Assembly: GCA_025024175.1 (NCBI GenBank)
Contig: QCXZ01000003.1
Coordinates: 18,124,392-18,188,391 of the forward strand
From: Rhyzopertha dominica
Lineage: Eukaryota > Arthropoda > Insecta > Coleoptera > Bostrichidae
Direction of reading: 5' to 3'
DNA length: 64,000 bases
In this document: positions 22,912 to 34,929 of the stretch, one piece after another
How the letters are laid out: each line of letters starts with the position of its first letter
How positions within the stretch are numbered: the stretch's first letter is position 1
Translations under genes and position numbers: made by a program
The notes under the pieces: model-generated
What the model was told of the DNA's origin: nothing
The model's input: the letters and a program-made list of their open reading frames with translations, nothing else
Databases searched by the model: none

Positions 22912-22985
22912 AATGATAGCGAAATAGATCTATCTGCAGTTGGTTGCGGTGCAGACAGCACAGCATACACATGCATTTTAGTTTT
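22912..22985 (+). repeat. Dispersed repeat, copy 1 (copy 2 inverted at 60143-60222)
   Basis: AGATCTATCTGCAGTTGGTT, GCGGTGCAGACAGCACAGCA and ACATGCAT occur here; the same string with few changes is found in reverse at 60143-60222. The class is unknown. Confidence 0.6.
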
Positions 22986-23351
22986 TTTACAATAATTTTT
23001 CTTTCGTGACAGGATACTCCTGTTATCTGAAATTGCAAGACATACATTGAGATTTCTAAAAATTATGGTTGACCAAAAACAACTATTGTGTCTCTTGAAC
23101 AAACTATTTTGTCTTAACTTTGCTTCGTTTCTCCATATGATCTGTCTAGTTTCTTATTATTTTAGCAAAAACTACTCGCAAAACTATGTCCTTGTCTCAA
23201 ATTCTTGAAAGTGTTGAATTAGTATTCATTTGTAAGAACGCAATTTCCTACTTTGCAGAACTCTATATACTTTTATTAAGATACAGCTTTTTCTACATCT
23301 TGCATATAATGTTGTTTACTTATCCACATAATCAACCACCGGTTTATGTTA

Positions 23352-23612
23352 AAAACAATCTAAAATTAGTGTAATAAACCATTCTCCAGTCTCGTTGGAA
23401 TACTCCCAGTTTGTGTTGGACGATTTGAATATATTTCGCACTTCTTCTGTGCTTCTGACAAGTAGACAATTGCAAGTATTTCTTAAAGTTTTAGGAATAG
23501 ACTCTTCACGTACCTGCATAAAAAGAAATAGTATTAAATTATGTTTCTGATGCAGTAAAAATAAATATGGGGGGCAGAGTGAAATGAACACCTTAAAAAC
23601 GTTTTTAGACAA
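23352..23612 (-). other. Possible exon-like coding fragment, unrecognised
   Basis: On the minus strand an AG acceptor (TTTTTATGCAG) is followed by an open stretch reading REESIPKTLRNTCNCLLVRS, TEEVRNIFKSSNTNWEYSN and ETGEWFITLILDCF before a stop near 23352. Its composition looks protein-like compared with neighbouring shadows, and the acceptor suggests a terminal exon. I do not recognise the family; it may also be a transposon fragment. Confidence 0.3.
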
Positions 23613-24540
23613 ATTTTATGGAAGCAATGTTAACAATAAGAATGTCATTTTTCGACGTAGTCTCCATTACGCACTTAATTCATCCACGGTTTTGGAAGTG
23701 CTTCAATATCCGAAGAGAAAATTTCTTTTGGCGTGCAGAGCCATTTATGTACCACCTGGATAACTTCATCATTACTTTTAAATATTTCCCACTTAATGCC
23801 TCTTTGAGTTGACCAAAGACATGGTAATCGCTTGTTGCGAGGCTAGAGGAATAAGGAGAGTGTGATAGACGTTCAAACTCTGAATGTTGGATGATCGCCG
23901 CAGTTGCAGGCACAGTATGTGGTCGCGCGTTGTTGTTTTGCAGAAGAATACCTTTACTTAAAGATACTCGCGTTTTGGTTCTGATGGCCGGCTTGATACC
24001 GTTCTTCGGGAGTTCTGGGGTATGTGGCACTTGTAACGGTGACCACAGTGGGCTTATAGTTGTGCAAAATTGCTCCATTTGCGCCGCAAAAAGAGTCAGC
24101 ATAACTTTTCCTACCGAAAGCTGTGTACAAAGCTTTTTGGGTTTCAACGAAGAAGGTAACGAAATTCTTTGCCTGTTCTCTTGGTTTTAGGTTGATAATA
24201 TTGCACCCACGAGTCATATCCAGTCACCACCCTTGTCAGAAATGAGTCTCCTTTTGCTTCATATCGGCACAAGTTCTTCACATACATCATCGGTTCTGGG
24301 GTCAGTTGCTTTGGCACGCAACTTGCTGACATAGAATTTGAGGATGTCGTGCATAATTTGGCTCACAGAAGCATGACTCATTTTCAAAATAGCAGCGATT
24401 TCATCCAGGATAATACGACAATTTTCATTCATTAAACATGATTCACAACATGATTTGCTTGACCAGCTCGGTGAGAATCAACTATGGAATTAAGCCCGTT
24501 TTTTAATTTGTTGCTGCATTCAACTTGCTGGAGTGACAAA
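23610..24540 (-). pseudogene. Mariner transposase, inactive
   Basis: Minus-strand order is ENCRIILDEIAAILKMSHAS (second helix-turn-helix), VSASCVPKQLTPEP, RYEAKGDSFLTRVVTGYDSW, VGKVMLTLF, LLQNNNARPHTVPATAA, and HSPYSSSLATSDYHVFGQLK. These match mariner landmarks (VSxRWVPxxLT, VTGDExW, DNARPHxA, SPDLAPSDYHLF). The first catalytic Asp of the GDE box is Tyr and the second, in DNARPH, is Asn, so the enzyme is dead besides its frameshifts. Mariner catalyses cut-and-paste at TA sites; family length is about 345 residues and this relic spans roughly that size. Terminal repeats were not identified. Confidence 0.85.
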
Positions 24541-25047
24541 CATGAATTTCCGTATTGACAACACTTCGGATTTTTCCTACGATAAGTCATATTTCAAAAA
24601 TAACAATTCTGTTCTATTTTATTTTGTGCATTTTTAGTGCACTTTTATATTTTCAGTTAACTTGCTGTTTATTTTTATTTAAAAATTCAAGCTATGCGGG
24701 ATGGAAGTTTTTAATTTTAATTGTAAGTTTCGTTTTTATAAAATATTCGTGTAACTATGAAGTATGGAACAAGAAGCATGTTAAGTAATGTAAGAAGGAA
24801 TCGAATGCTTCAAACCATATGCTATTTATATGTTTTTATTTCGTGATTATTTAATTTTTAAGCACGTCACAAACGTAAGTCAAAAGGTTATGTGTACTGT
24901 TAGCTGATAATTAAAATTTCCATTTCCATTTAAATTAACGACTTTGATATTATGTACATACGGTTTCAAAACTAATGCAACGTCTGCATACGAACAGCGG
25001 GCTAAAACTCAACAAATATTGCTTAATTTTTGTATACTAAACCATTA
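24541..25047. other. Unassigned AT-rich DNA
   Basis: Nothing recognised. Confidence 0.45.
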
Positions 25048-25049
25048 TA

Positions 25050-26748
25050 CAGAGTCGCTACAAAGTATGGAACCAGCAGAATATATTTAGGTTCTGTTCG
25101 ACCGATCTTTCTGAAATTATGCATGGGTTTATGGGTAATTATAAAATACATTCTCTGGAATTTTTTCAACTCCTTGTCAGGGAAGGGGGGTCAAAAGGCA
25201 CATCTTTGAACATGATATTTTTCCTGATTTCAAAAATGTACCCCACTTGACAATTTATTGCTTCTGAGTTGAGAAAAGTGTAATAACAAANTTGNGNCCT
25301 GCAAAAAACTTCGGGATAAAAAACCATATTCACTATCCCTAAGTAAGAATAAAAACTCCAGGTGTCGCCATTTTCCTCGCAACTGGTGATAATTTTCATT
25401 CACTTTGTTATTTGCAGTCGCATTGCTTCAGTTAACTGGGATAAATCGCATCGAAATTTTGATGATGATTGGTTATGGAGATAGAAGGCTAAGTTATTCG
25501 GATGTAGTTCCACTCTACAATGCAATTCATGAATTTCGTGAACCAATTGCCAGATCGACAGTTATTAAAACATTGCAACGTTTTGACGAAACTGGCGGTG
25601 TTAAAAATCGTCAAAAAACCAGGACGTCCAAAGGTTGCTACGAGTGAGAAAGTAGCTTGAATGTCCTTCTAGATGTGCAAGAGAATCCCAAGTGCTCCGT
25701 ACAATAGCATGCTCTCGCTCACCATATTAGCAGAAGATCTGTTCAGAAAATTTAAAAAAAAAGAGACATTCATGCATACAAAATTTACTTATTACAAGAA
25801 CTGAGCGAAGATGATTTCGATCGTAGGATAGAATTTTGCGAAACTGCTATGAACATGATAGATGAAGATAATTGCAGATAGTGGTCGGACACAAATTCAC
25901 ATTGGATGGAATAAGTCCACACACAACACCCTCAGAAAGTGAATGCTCGGTGCGGTATTATCGATGAGCACATTATTAGGACTTTTTTCATCGATGGAAA
26001 TTTAAATTCGGTCAAGTATTTACAGCTCTTGCGCGTGCTTCTGAATAGATATGGATTGGTAGGCGCGTAGCGATAAAATGACCAGCACGTTCCCCTGATC
26101 TGTCGCCGCTTGATTTTTTTCTTGTGGGGGTATCTGAAATATCGTAATTATGCTGATCGGCCACATAATGAAGAAGATTTAAAAGGGCGAAATTCAGAAC
26201 TTACCTCCAAATGTGCTACAAAGAACATTAGAAAACTAGGCTACCAGGAAGTAAATGGGGAACATTTTAAGCATTTTCTGTAATGTAAATCTCTAAAAAT
26301 ACTGCATTTTTCATAGAACCATGTTTTTCTTTTTTTACTTTTTGAGTACCCGATTCGCAATAAATTGATCAAACAAGACGAAAATTATCACCAGTCAAGG
26401 AAAAATGGTAATACCTGGCTTTTTTGTCCATTTTAGCGATAAAGAAAATTGTTTTCATTCTTTTCGTTCTTTGTCAGGCTGAATTATTGTATTTGCATTT
26501 TTCTCAACTCAACAATTGTACAAGTGTGATAAATTTTTGAATTCAGGAAAAGTCATTTTCAATGATGTGCCTGTTGATCGCGATTGCATTTCAAAAAATG
26601 CACTTGCGGCCATATCTCGGAGACGAGGGCTGACACGGAGTTCTAGAAAATGCATAATAATTACCCTTAGGCCCATGCACCATTTCAGAAAAATCGGTCG
26701 AACAGAACCTGAAATATCCTGCGGGTTCCATACTTTGTAGCGACCCTG
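25050..26748 (+). mobile_element. Tc1/mariner-superfamily element with about 230-bp TIRs
   Basis: Termini CAGAGTCGCTACAAAGTATG and, inverted, CAGGGTCGCTACAAAGTATG are flanked by TA (25048-25049; 26749-26750). Similarity between the arms extends about 230 bp (GGTTCTGTTCGACCGAT, ATGCATGGG, AATTTATTGCTTCTGAGTTG on the left; equivalents at 26515-26748). A decayed transposase lies between. A lone copy of the same right arm occurs at 34075-34354. Confidence 0.82.
25405..26285 (+). pseudogene. Tc1/mariner-like transposase with DUF4817-type HTH, decayed
   Basis: The N-terminus reads EILMMIGYGDRRLSYSDVV and IARSTVIKTLQRFDETGG, the HTH pattern (usual form YGDxxRTxxEVxxLFNxxxPxxxIxxSTVSKxxxRFxETGSVxD) of the insect Tc1/mariner relatives with a DUF4817-like domain. 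After frameshifts, 25800-25880 gives DDFDRRIEFCETAMNMID, 25945 onward ARCGIIDEHIIRTFF, and 26100 onward RRLIFFLWGYLKYRNY, matching the WCGIxxxxxIGPxFF and LDFFLWG landmarks. Multiple stops and frameshifts abolish function. Confidence 0.72.
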
Positions 26749-26750
26749 TA

Positions 26751-28034
26751 TTTCTCTCAAAGATAACGCTATAATTAGCTTACTGAGGAAGATTTAAAAC
26801 TACTGACAGTTCTATTAATTTTGCAACGTACCGTACTTCAGGTATAATCATTAGGGTTCGACATTTAAAAATATTTTAAATTGAATCATTTTAGGTAATA
26901 TGCAATAGAGGCAGTTTTCGATATTCTTCTAATGTCGTCGTGGCTGTATAATTTTGAAACTACAGTTTTAACAATAATGTAAAGCATGTTTAATAACGAC
27001 CACGAGCTTTTTGTCTGCCAACCCGTTTTTTATCAGTTTAGGCGTAAGTGTTCCAGGTTATATTTTGAACATTGTTTAGAGTGACTGTTCGCCCAGCTCA
27101 AACCCCGATCAATAATAGTTAAACCGTTGGTTAAACAATTGCATGGGCGCAGAGTGGGTGCGATTTCTTATCAGTGTATCTATGACGACCGCGTTGAACT
27201 ATNAAAAGATACAAGAGCGGCCTGCATTGTCTTTCTTTACTTGTGGTGTTGGTTAATTCTCCTGTCAGGTTAGTAGCNACTTTATCTTTACCGCTTGTTG
27301 TGTCTTTAATTTATAATCGCTTAATAGCCTGCGTCACGACGGAAAAATTTTGATGTAGTGGTGAGCTAGTAGTGAAGTTAAGAAAAAATATGAAAAAACA
27401 TCTGTTTGCAGTTATTCTATGCAATATAACCGTACAATATTTTTCCAGTGACTATGTTGTAATTATAAAAAAAAACAAAACAATTTTCGTTTTTTGTTAT
27501 CCCATTCTGATTTGTTTTCAAATTATCGTGTCATTGCATAACTTCGTACCATGACTTTATTTTAATTGGCGTTCACGTAATTTGTAATCTTTAAAAAATA
27601 TCGTCATTGATCTCTACACATTTTCTATTTTCCTAATATGTATTACATCATATATAAGGACTACTTTTTTAATAATTAAGTAAGGGGTCTATTAATGCTA
27701 GTCTGTTTATGTGAGTTATCAGTTATAAAATAGAGAGAAGAAAGATGACTGTCGTGTGTTGCTTATATGACACTAAACTTTGCCCTATATTTGTTAAGAG
27801 CACAATGCAAAAGCTGTATTTGGTATGATCATGGACAATCATGATGTGAAACGCGAACGCGTTTGCCCTTCTCATTTCTATCTGATACGTACGTGTACTT
27901 TCTTTTAAGTTGCCTTGTTGTATCTATGCATATAAAAAACACGAATTTGTCAATGAGACGAACGTCGTTATCATGATCAAATGTATTTACAATGATTGTA
28001 AGAAGTAGTTAATTGGGTTAGAAGGCTAATATAT
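26751..28034. other. Unassigned DNA
   Basis: A TATNAAAAG box-like word occurs at about 27202 in a slightly CpG-richer patch (27140-27280), but no exon follows that I can support. Confidence 0.4.
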
Positions 28035-28115
28035 TTTTCAAAAGGTTTTGCCAGATTTGACCGGGAATCGAACTGGGGACCTATTGAATGTCGCTCAAAT
28101 TTGATGCTATCTATA
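28035..28115 (-). mobile_element. Possible tRNA-derived SINE head
   Basis: The minus strand reads GGTCCCCAGTTCGATTCCCG, a good Pol III B-box, preceded at the right distance by GGTATAGATAGCATC, a loose A-box. It does not fold as an intact tRNA. Confidence 0.4.
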
Positions 28116-28376
28116 CCATCTAAAATTGCGATTTCTTTACAGTTTTAAATATGAAGGAGTTATTGAAATATTACGGTTAAAATGTTCACTATATTTTACA
28201 CAAGTTTCGTTTCAAACATTTTGTTCTGTCTTCTAACAGGGGCGGCGTGAGTAGGGGGAAATATACAATAATAATAATTTGTGTATTTTTATTATCTTAG
28301 AATTTTTTACATGTACAGCAATAACAAGTTTTTGTGTTTAAATTATAGAGGGCGCCTTTTAAAACATTTTAAGTTT

Positions 28377-28566
28377 TTATACGATAATATTTTGTCGGAT
28401 AGATCGGTGTCTCTTGAACAAAATTTTGTTTGAACTTGTGTCAGGCAAATTTTGAGGTTCTTCGTCTTTGACAAAGATTACAGGTGTAATCGAAACGTCA
28501 GACTATTAACTTTTTGTCAGTGTTTTCAAGAGACAGCGATCTATCCGACAAAATATTATCGTATAT
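28377..28566. repeat. Nested inverted repeat (about 40-bp arms)
   Basis: ATACGATAATATTTTGTCGG and ATAGATCG.TGTCTCTTGA (28377-28416) recur inverted at 28526-28566 with about one mismatch. The 110-nt loop contains a small hairpin GATTACA-GG-TGTAATC followed by GAAAC. It lies inside the left arm region of the larger transposon, so it is a nested insertion or a foldback. Confidence 0.7.
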
Positions 28567-29219
28567 TTATGGACGCTGAAAGCATTCACCCTCGTATATT
28601 TTAAGTTTTTAGTTTCTTTCGGCAAATTTAAATAGCGCGGTATATTTCTAAAGACAAATTATAAAAGCTGATTTCGTTCTGATGAAAAAGGTCAAAGTCG
28701 CGTTTTTCTGCCTTTATTTAATCCAAAATTGTAGCAAAAAAAAACAATATGGAATATATTTCAAACATAAACTAAGCAAGTCATGGAAAGTTGTTATAAT
28801 GCACGATACACAGTATTGATTTTCTGTCAAGAGTTACATGTTACAATAGATATTTAAGTCAATTAGAAGAAAAACTGGAAGTTTGTAGCAATTGCGAATA
28901 TCTACGGGTATAAGAGGAACCGTTGGAAACTCGAAAATTCTATTCCTTTGTGTTTCAGACATAGCCAAAAATATTGCAAAATAAAGTTAATAACTTTATA
29001 TACCAAAATTTGCAGAACAAGTGGACAAGTACGTTTTGAAGTCTTTAATAAAACAATAAATTAAAGGAAGAATACAAACACATACATGTACACAAATTAC
29101 GGCACACTGTGTTAAATACACTTTCATACTACTATAGGAACATAAATAATTAATTTAACAAACAAAGAGATAACACTGCAACTAAAAATCCCTTATTTGC
29201 TAAAAAAACTAGTAGGTAC

Positions 29220-30264
29220 CGGGTCTGACAAACTACTCGATAATAAAAAGTATTACGTTACATTGCTCGAAGTGTGAATCACCATATTCAATGTACGTGT
29301 TTGTTCTTGTAATCTTTCCATGAACAGCAGCGAAATATATCGTCTTAGGAAATGAAATTCTACGTGGCAGGTTGTACTGCATAAACTTTATCTTTAATTT
29401 TTCCCCAAAGATAAAAATCGAGAACTGAGAGATTAGAAGATCTCGGAGAGCACGGAAATACCCTGCCTCCATCTATCAATATGTTCGGAAAATTTTTATT
29501 TAGAAAATTTCTGGTATTCTGCGAATAATGTGCCAGACACCCGTCATGCTGGAACCACATCTCTCTCCTGGTTTGCAAAGATATATCTTCAAGAAGCATT
29601 GGTAACTGTTCCCTTAAGAAATTTAAACAATTAGCAGCATTAAAATGTTCGTCAAAGAAATTTGGTCCGACTATATTTTTGTCCAAAACACTACACCAGA
29701 CATTCACACTCCATCTGCGTTGTCTATTTGCTTCAGCCAGTGAGGGTAAGCCTGCGACCAGAAATACTTATGATTGTTTATACCGCGACAGTTAGAAAAT
29801 GTTGTCTTATCAGTCCATAATACACTAAATAAAAAAAAATTCGCTTGGCTGTACTTTATTGAGTAACGAGTTGCAATATTCCACTCTTTTATTAAAGTGT
29901 TTGTTAGTCAAAGCCTGATGTAATGTCACGGGGTAGGCACAAAAGTTTTGTTGATATATCTATGTCAAAATTGACTTCTATTTGTCGATTACTTGCTTGA
30001 GGATGTGTAATTACATTTTCCTCATTTCGGGTTCTTATGGAATATTTTTAATCGTCTAATTACTTGCCCCTTATCACGCATTGCGAGATACTTAAAGACC
30101 TTTCTGGAATAATTTCTTTTCTCGGGATATCTAATTGCATACACCTGTGATGCAATAACGGCATTTTCCAAACATTTAAAATAAATTTTGAGCATGTCAT
30201 AGGCTTCAGCACTAGAATATGACATAGTTTTCTTTAAGGTTTTTTGACTAATGGCACTTACCAA
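29220..30264 (-). pseudogene. Tc1/mariner-like transposase with DUF4817-type HTH, decayed
   Basis: From 30220 the minus strand reads SYSSAEAYDMLKIYFKCLEN and QVYAIRYPEKRNYSRKVFKY, a DUF4817-type HTH. Around 29800 it reads WTDKTTFSNCRG (first catalytic Asp region, usual form FTDExTF). From 29707 it reads MNVWCSVLDKNIVGPNFFDE, LLEDISLQTRREMWFQHDG and NLSVLDFYLWGKIKD, covering the second and third acidic positions (QxDGAPxH; LDFFLWG). Frameshifts and stops near 29850-29900 and 29360 break it. Same protein clade as the relic at 25405-26285, but with different TIRs. Confidence 0.78.
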
Positions 30265-30815
30265 ACGAAACCCTTTGCTCTCTACTGTAATGGGATAACA
30301 TTGTCTCTAGTTTGTTGTTCAAGGCCTACTTATTCGTATTGCATTAATCTGAATCTTGGTACTTCATTAGGGTATATTTTTTACTATAAATTTGGGAAGA
30401 AGAAACACGCGATTTTCACCGTTTTCACCAGAACGAAACGTGCTTTTATAATTTGCGTTTAGAGATATACCTTGTTATTTAAGTTTTCAGAATAAAAAAA
30501 ACCTGAAAAATATGAAAATGTTTTAATGGGCGCCCTCTATAATAAAAAAACATAAATTTGTTATTGCTATACATGTAAAAAATTGTGCATGCTTTTACGG
30601 TTTAATCGAGACTAAGTTGATAAAAATACGTTAAACAGTTTATCTATGATAGCGACTAATATTATTGTGTATTTACTTTCTCCCCGCGCCGCTGTAGGGG
30701 ACAGAACAAACTGTTTGAAACAGAACTTGTGTAAAATATCGTGGACATTTTAACCGCAGTAATTTTAACCCCTCTTCCTAAGTAAAATTTTAGAGAAATA
30801 GCGATTTTTTGCTTT

Positions 30816-33269
30816 TACATTGACAATTGCGCCCTTGTGGTCGACGGAGAAAGTTAAGATTATTTTGATCAAATTCCTCCTCCTCCTCGGAGATTTTACG
30901 GCGATTCATTCATGAGGTACAGCCACTTACCGTCCTTGTTGCGACACCTTGCATTCGCCTGAAAAGCCTTAACAAGAAGTAGCCAGCGCTTACTGTGTTT
31001 TAAACACGTTTTGTCGCATTTCGACTTTAAAATTAAAACCTTTTGTCACGTGTTTGATACCATAGTAAATCACATAAAAAATAACATCTGTGAGGAGTAC
31101 TTCTGCAATACTTCGGCCTATAATACATTGTAAAGTTAAGTACGCTAACTCTTAAACTAAAAAAGAACCACTGAATTCCTCTCTCATAAGTGCCTTAAGA
31201 ATATGAAAGCTATAACATTAAGAAAATACAAACAAAAAAGGTACAGGAAAATTTTGAAATTCACCATTTTTTGTTTTTCACGTTTTTCACGAAACAACAG
31301 ACTTATTAAGTTTAGGCTACTTAACCGCTTTGTTTCTCCTACGGTTTCAGACATGCCTAGGCTTTGCACTCTTAAATGAGGACATACTGTATAGTCATAT
31401 TTGGGAAATATATAAAAAAGTTGTGAAAAAAAGACTCAGTAGCAGTAATAAAGATGAGCTTTCAGCTATATATATTAACAATTACTTCTTTATTATATCC
31501 TCCATATTCTGTAATAAATGGATATACATGCAGAACTAGTAAAAGGATATAGGCACCGTTTGTATTTAAAATGTGCTAATTCCCGTATATACTTCACATC
31601 AGTTGCTTCATTGCCGGCATTATAGTTCTTGAACACACAGACTCCCCCCTTAAATTGCATGCAGCCGTTTTCGAGGAACTGACATCATAAGCAAACCGTA
31701 TGCTGGTGATAATGCCCGTTATCTGAGGAAACAGTTCTATTTGTACAGGGTGATAAATATCAAACAACCGTGTGTAACTAGAACTTGGTGTTGGGAAAAA
31801 CATGTTTGTCGGCCAACAGAAAGGTATATGCTGTTGAATACGTTGCTGTTGCACCGGGAGTTTGCAATATTGGGTTCCACCGTTCGTTACAGAGAACCTT
31901 TTACACTGACACCCTTAGTGCAATGCCTTTAAGTTCATTATGAACATGACGTATTTCTATCTGTGCTATTTTTAATAGAATTTGCATTTAGGAAGAATTT
32001 ATACTGTATGCTCCTGTTCTTACTAAAAGTGCCTCCCAAATCTCGTTCTAACACAAATGCAGCATAATAGTATTAACCTTGAGGCGTAAAAAAGTTTGGC
32101 TTTCATTCATTGTGAGAGTACATGATTCTTCTTATCAAGAGCATTTGCCAAGTTGTTTTTTGAACCTAATTTATTTCACTTATTTAGAGGTTTGGTATTT
32201 TTGGTTTCTATACTCAATGGTTGGTTAAGTATATATATCAAACGTAATCCTAATGAACTAATTACATAACTCTAAGTGGCAATTAACTGTTGACGTGCGT
32301 TCATTTCAGTTTACTTTATTATAAACTGTAAACGAGCGTAATTTTTATTTGCATATACAGGCTCTTTATGAATTATATCCTTGCTAAATGTTCATAACTG
32401 CATTACGTCGAAAAGAGAGTTCACTCGAACTTTAAATAAAATAATTGTCACTGTACTAGTAGATGACAATTTTAGCTCAACAAATGCATGATTGAAATAA
32501 TTAAGCCGTTAATATAAATTCAGATTTCAGATAAGATTGGTTATCTCATGTAGGTACATTGTATNNAACACGTATAGAAGATAAAATCAAGCAGGTTTAA
32601 TTGAAATGTCTTCTAGAATGTTTTAATCATCGTTCATTGACTGCTTTTGATAGTGATAAACTATTAGGTTTATGTCTTATATGCATCCTCGGATAAAATC
32701 CGATTTTTATTAAAACAGTTTTTTTAACAATGGAATTGAATACACAATTTGTAATAAAACAAAAAAAATTTGGTTAGTTTGTAATCTATCTTAAAAATTT
32801 CCTCGTGCAACCTAACCTAACCAAACCTTGCTTAGTGAATATACTGGTTAAATACAACATTCAGTTGAACCTTTATTATTTGTAAGCGCACAGCTCTAAG
32901 TATATCCAGATCACTATCTTGCTTTATTTGTCTATACGTCTTATGAAGTTTCTTTAACAGTTTGATAGTCTAAACAATTTTATTAGTATACCATAATGGG
33001 AAATTATGTTTTCGGGTCGTAGATACTATATATGTTTTAAAATCAGGACATACTTATCCAGTGATGCTAATAGTAATAATAATATTTTGCTAATAAACGT
33101 ATATTAATAAGTACGTGTATCATAATATATAAGACTAAAATGGCAAACATAGTTTGATAGGATTGATCCCTATGCCCAGCCCCTTTACCTATTTCTAAGT
33201 GGTTGCTTGATTAATGTCTCGCATAATTAGTTAACTGACATTTGTAGATCATATCTACAAAATACCAAC
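30816..33269. other. Unassigned DNA with one transposon-like end
   Basis: TACAGGGTGATAAATATCAA at about 31744 looks like a TA-flanked transposon terminus, with no partner found. AACCTAACCTAACC occurs at about 32809. NN at 32565-32566. Otherwise nothing assigned. Confidence 0.4.
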
Positions 33270-34010
33270 ATTGTGTCTCGAAGCATTGTTGCCCTGTGGC
33301 TAATTTTTGAACTGTTTGTCGTGTTTGTTCACAAAAATAGATCCTGTAGAACAAAGAGCCTCAGTAAAATACCTCCAGAAAAAGGACATGACGCAACTCA
33401 AATTCATGAAGACATTGTGGCAACTACTGTTGAGTTTGCAGTTTCTTATGGCAAAGTCAAGGGCTTGTGTCGAGATGTTAAATACGGAAGAACATCCTGT
33501 GAAAATCAACATGCCGTTGGTCGTCCTATAACGGTAACATAACAACAGGCAGACATCATTAAAAAGGTACACGATATCGTACAGCAAGACCGACGAGTAA
33601 ATGCAGCAGGGACATTGTGGAAGATACTAGCTTATCATATCATATGGTGCACCGCATACTAGCTAAATAATTAGATATGAAAAATATGAGTGCATGAAGG
33701 GTGTCTGGACGTCTTTTGGAAGGGTACTAAGCGAACAAAGAGAACTTTCTTAGTCGTGACCATGGACGAGGCATGGGTGTATTACTATGATCCGGAGAAC
33801 AAAGGTTGGAGTAAAGAGTGGAAACATCGCGGTTCTCCTTCTCCATGCAAATTCAAAGTGGTGCAATCTATNGGATAGGTTTNGCTGTCTGTGTTTTGGA
33901 ATGCTCGAGGAATCATCATATTTGCAAAAGGGATAGAGCGTTACAGGGACCTATTACGCACAATTGATTTCTAAATTACGAGATGCTCTTTAATAGAAAT
34001 GCCGATGAAA
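33270..34010 (+). pseudogene. Second mariner transposase, decayed
   Basis: The plus strand gives ATQIHEDIVATTVEFAVSYG, GRTSCENQHAVGRPITVT, then after a stop ADIIKKVHDIVQQDRRV, then after frameshifts FLVVTMDEAWVYYYDPENKG, WKHRGSPSPCKFKVVQS and FWNARGIIIFA. These are mariner landmarks (GRTSxEDxxRxGRP, VTxDExWIxxYxPExK, SAGKVxxxxFWDxxG). The DE pair of the first catalytic box is kept. The C-terminal half with the last acidic residues is missing, replaced at about 34075 by an unrelated TIR. It differs in subfamily from the mariner at 23.6-24.5 kb. Confidence 0.82.
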
Positions 34011-34074
34011 GTAGAGGAAGGTTGTGGCTAATTCTTCCTGCCATACAGCTTCTATTGCCATGGCTGCTATGCAC

Positions 34075-34354
34075 TTTTCTCAATTCAGAAGCAATAAATT
34101 GTACAAGTGTGATACATTTTTGAAATCAAGAAAAATATCCTTTTCAATGATGTGTCTTTTGACCCCCGTTTCCATTTAAAAAAATGCAACTTGCGCCCGT
34201 ATCTCGGAAACGAGAGCTGACACGGAGTTGAAAAAAATCCAGAAAATGCATTTGAATGCATCGAATTACCCATAGGCCCATGCACAATTTCAGAAAAATC
34301 TGTCGAACAGAACCTGAAATATCCTGCTGGTTCCATACTTTGTAACGACCCTGT
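34075..34354. repeat. Solo right TIR of the 25050-26748 family
   Basis: CTGACACGGAGTT, CGTATCTCGGAAACGAGAG, TCAGAAAAATCTGTCGAACA and CCATACTTTGTAACGACCCTG match the right arm at 26510-26748. It ends CCCTG with TA at 34355-34356, directly against LINE coding sequence, so it marks one border of an insertion into that LINE. The matching left arm is not visible near 33.2 kb. Confidence 0.7.
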
Positions 34355-34370
34355 ATATTTTTAAAGAATA

Positions 34371-34884
34371 TCATATTAAAAACTTTGCTGCTAACTTAGA
34401 GAATGAAAATGGGTCTGCAGTTCTCTATATCCAGACATATGTAAGCGCGTTTCCAAACGTTTTGAAATACTGTGCATTTCAATATTAGGTTGAATAATTA
34501 AAACAATGAGGAGCACAATATCTCAGAATAAAATTGGTAACGCCACCCGGCCCAGTAGTAAAATTATTCTTCGGCCTTTTCAAAACAGAATAGATTTCAT
34601 CTTCTGTAATATAATTTATGCACAATGTACCGAAAATTTGTGTCTCAACAGAATAAGGAAGAGCACCATTGTCACCAATACTGGATACAGTATACCTAAG
34701 GACACTCTTTAAAATAAGCAAAGGAGTATACTACATACTGTGGAGAAGTGAGCTCCTCATCACAAAATTTCATACCAGGCGGAATTCCGGAAGTCTTCCT
34801 TTTAAGGAACGAATGACCAGATCTTATGAAGATCCGATGGCACCGATCTTTCAAAATCAGACAAATAACGTCTGTTAATGTCAA
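34371..34884 (-). pseudogene. LINE (jockey-like) fragment before the RT palm
   Basis: From 34884 the minus strand reads FLKRKTSGIPPGMKFCDEEL and YVVYSFAYF, then after a frameshift GTLCINYITEDEIYSVLKRP and NNFTTGPGGVTNFILRYCAP, then NCRPIFIL and MIFFKNI. This is the linker and first RT block of jockey-type LINEs (usual form ...LKxxKxSxGPDGIPxxxLK, NYRPIxIL). It stops at the TA where the neighbouring TIR element inserted. Endonuclease and catalytic YADD are absent. It is a different copy from that at 6-7.8 kb. Confidence 0.7.
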
Positions 34885-34929
34885 TGTTTACCATATGTCA
34901 AAATGTCTTTTCATGTTTTAATTTAGTTA

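Larger units (their letters stand above)
28125..30815 (-). mobile_element. Large Tc1/mariner-like element with about 250-bp diverged TIRs
   Basis: 28125-28370 and 30525-30815 are inverted relatives: shared landmarks are GCGATTTC/GCTATTTC, GGTTAAAATGTTCAC, ATATTTTACACAAGTT, TTGTTCTGTC, GGGCGCC and TACATGT. A transposase relic on the minus strand lies between. Exact ends and target site could not be fixed because the outermost bases have diverged. Confidence 0.65.

Noticed and set aside
28440..28510. Second hammerhead ribozyme candidate (hairpin GATTACA/TGTAATC followed by GAAAC)
   Set aside because: The expected CUGANGA is TTGACAA, stem III is not plausible and no stem I was found.
33300..33587. 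95-codon minus-strand frame
   Set aside because: Antisense to the mariner N-terminal region.
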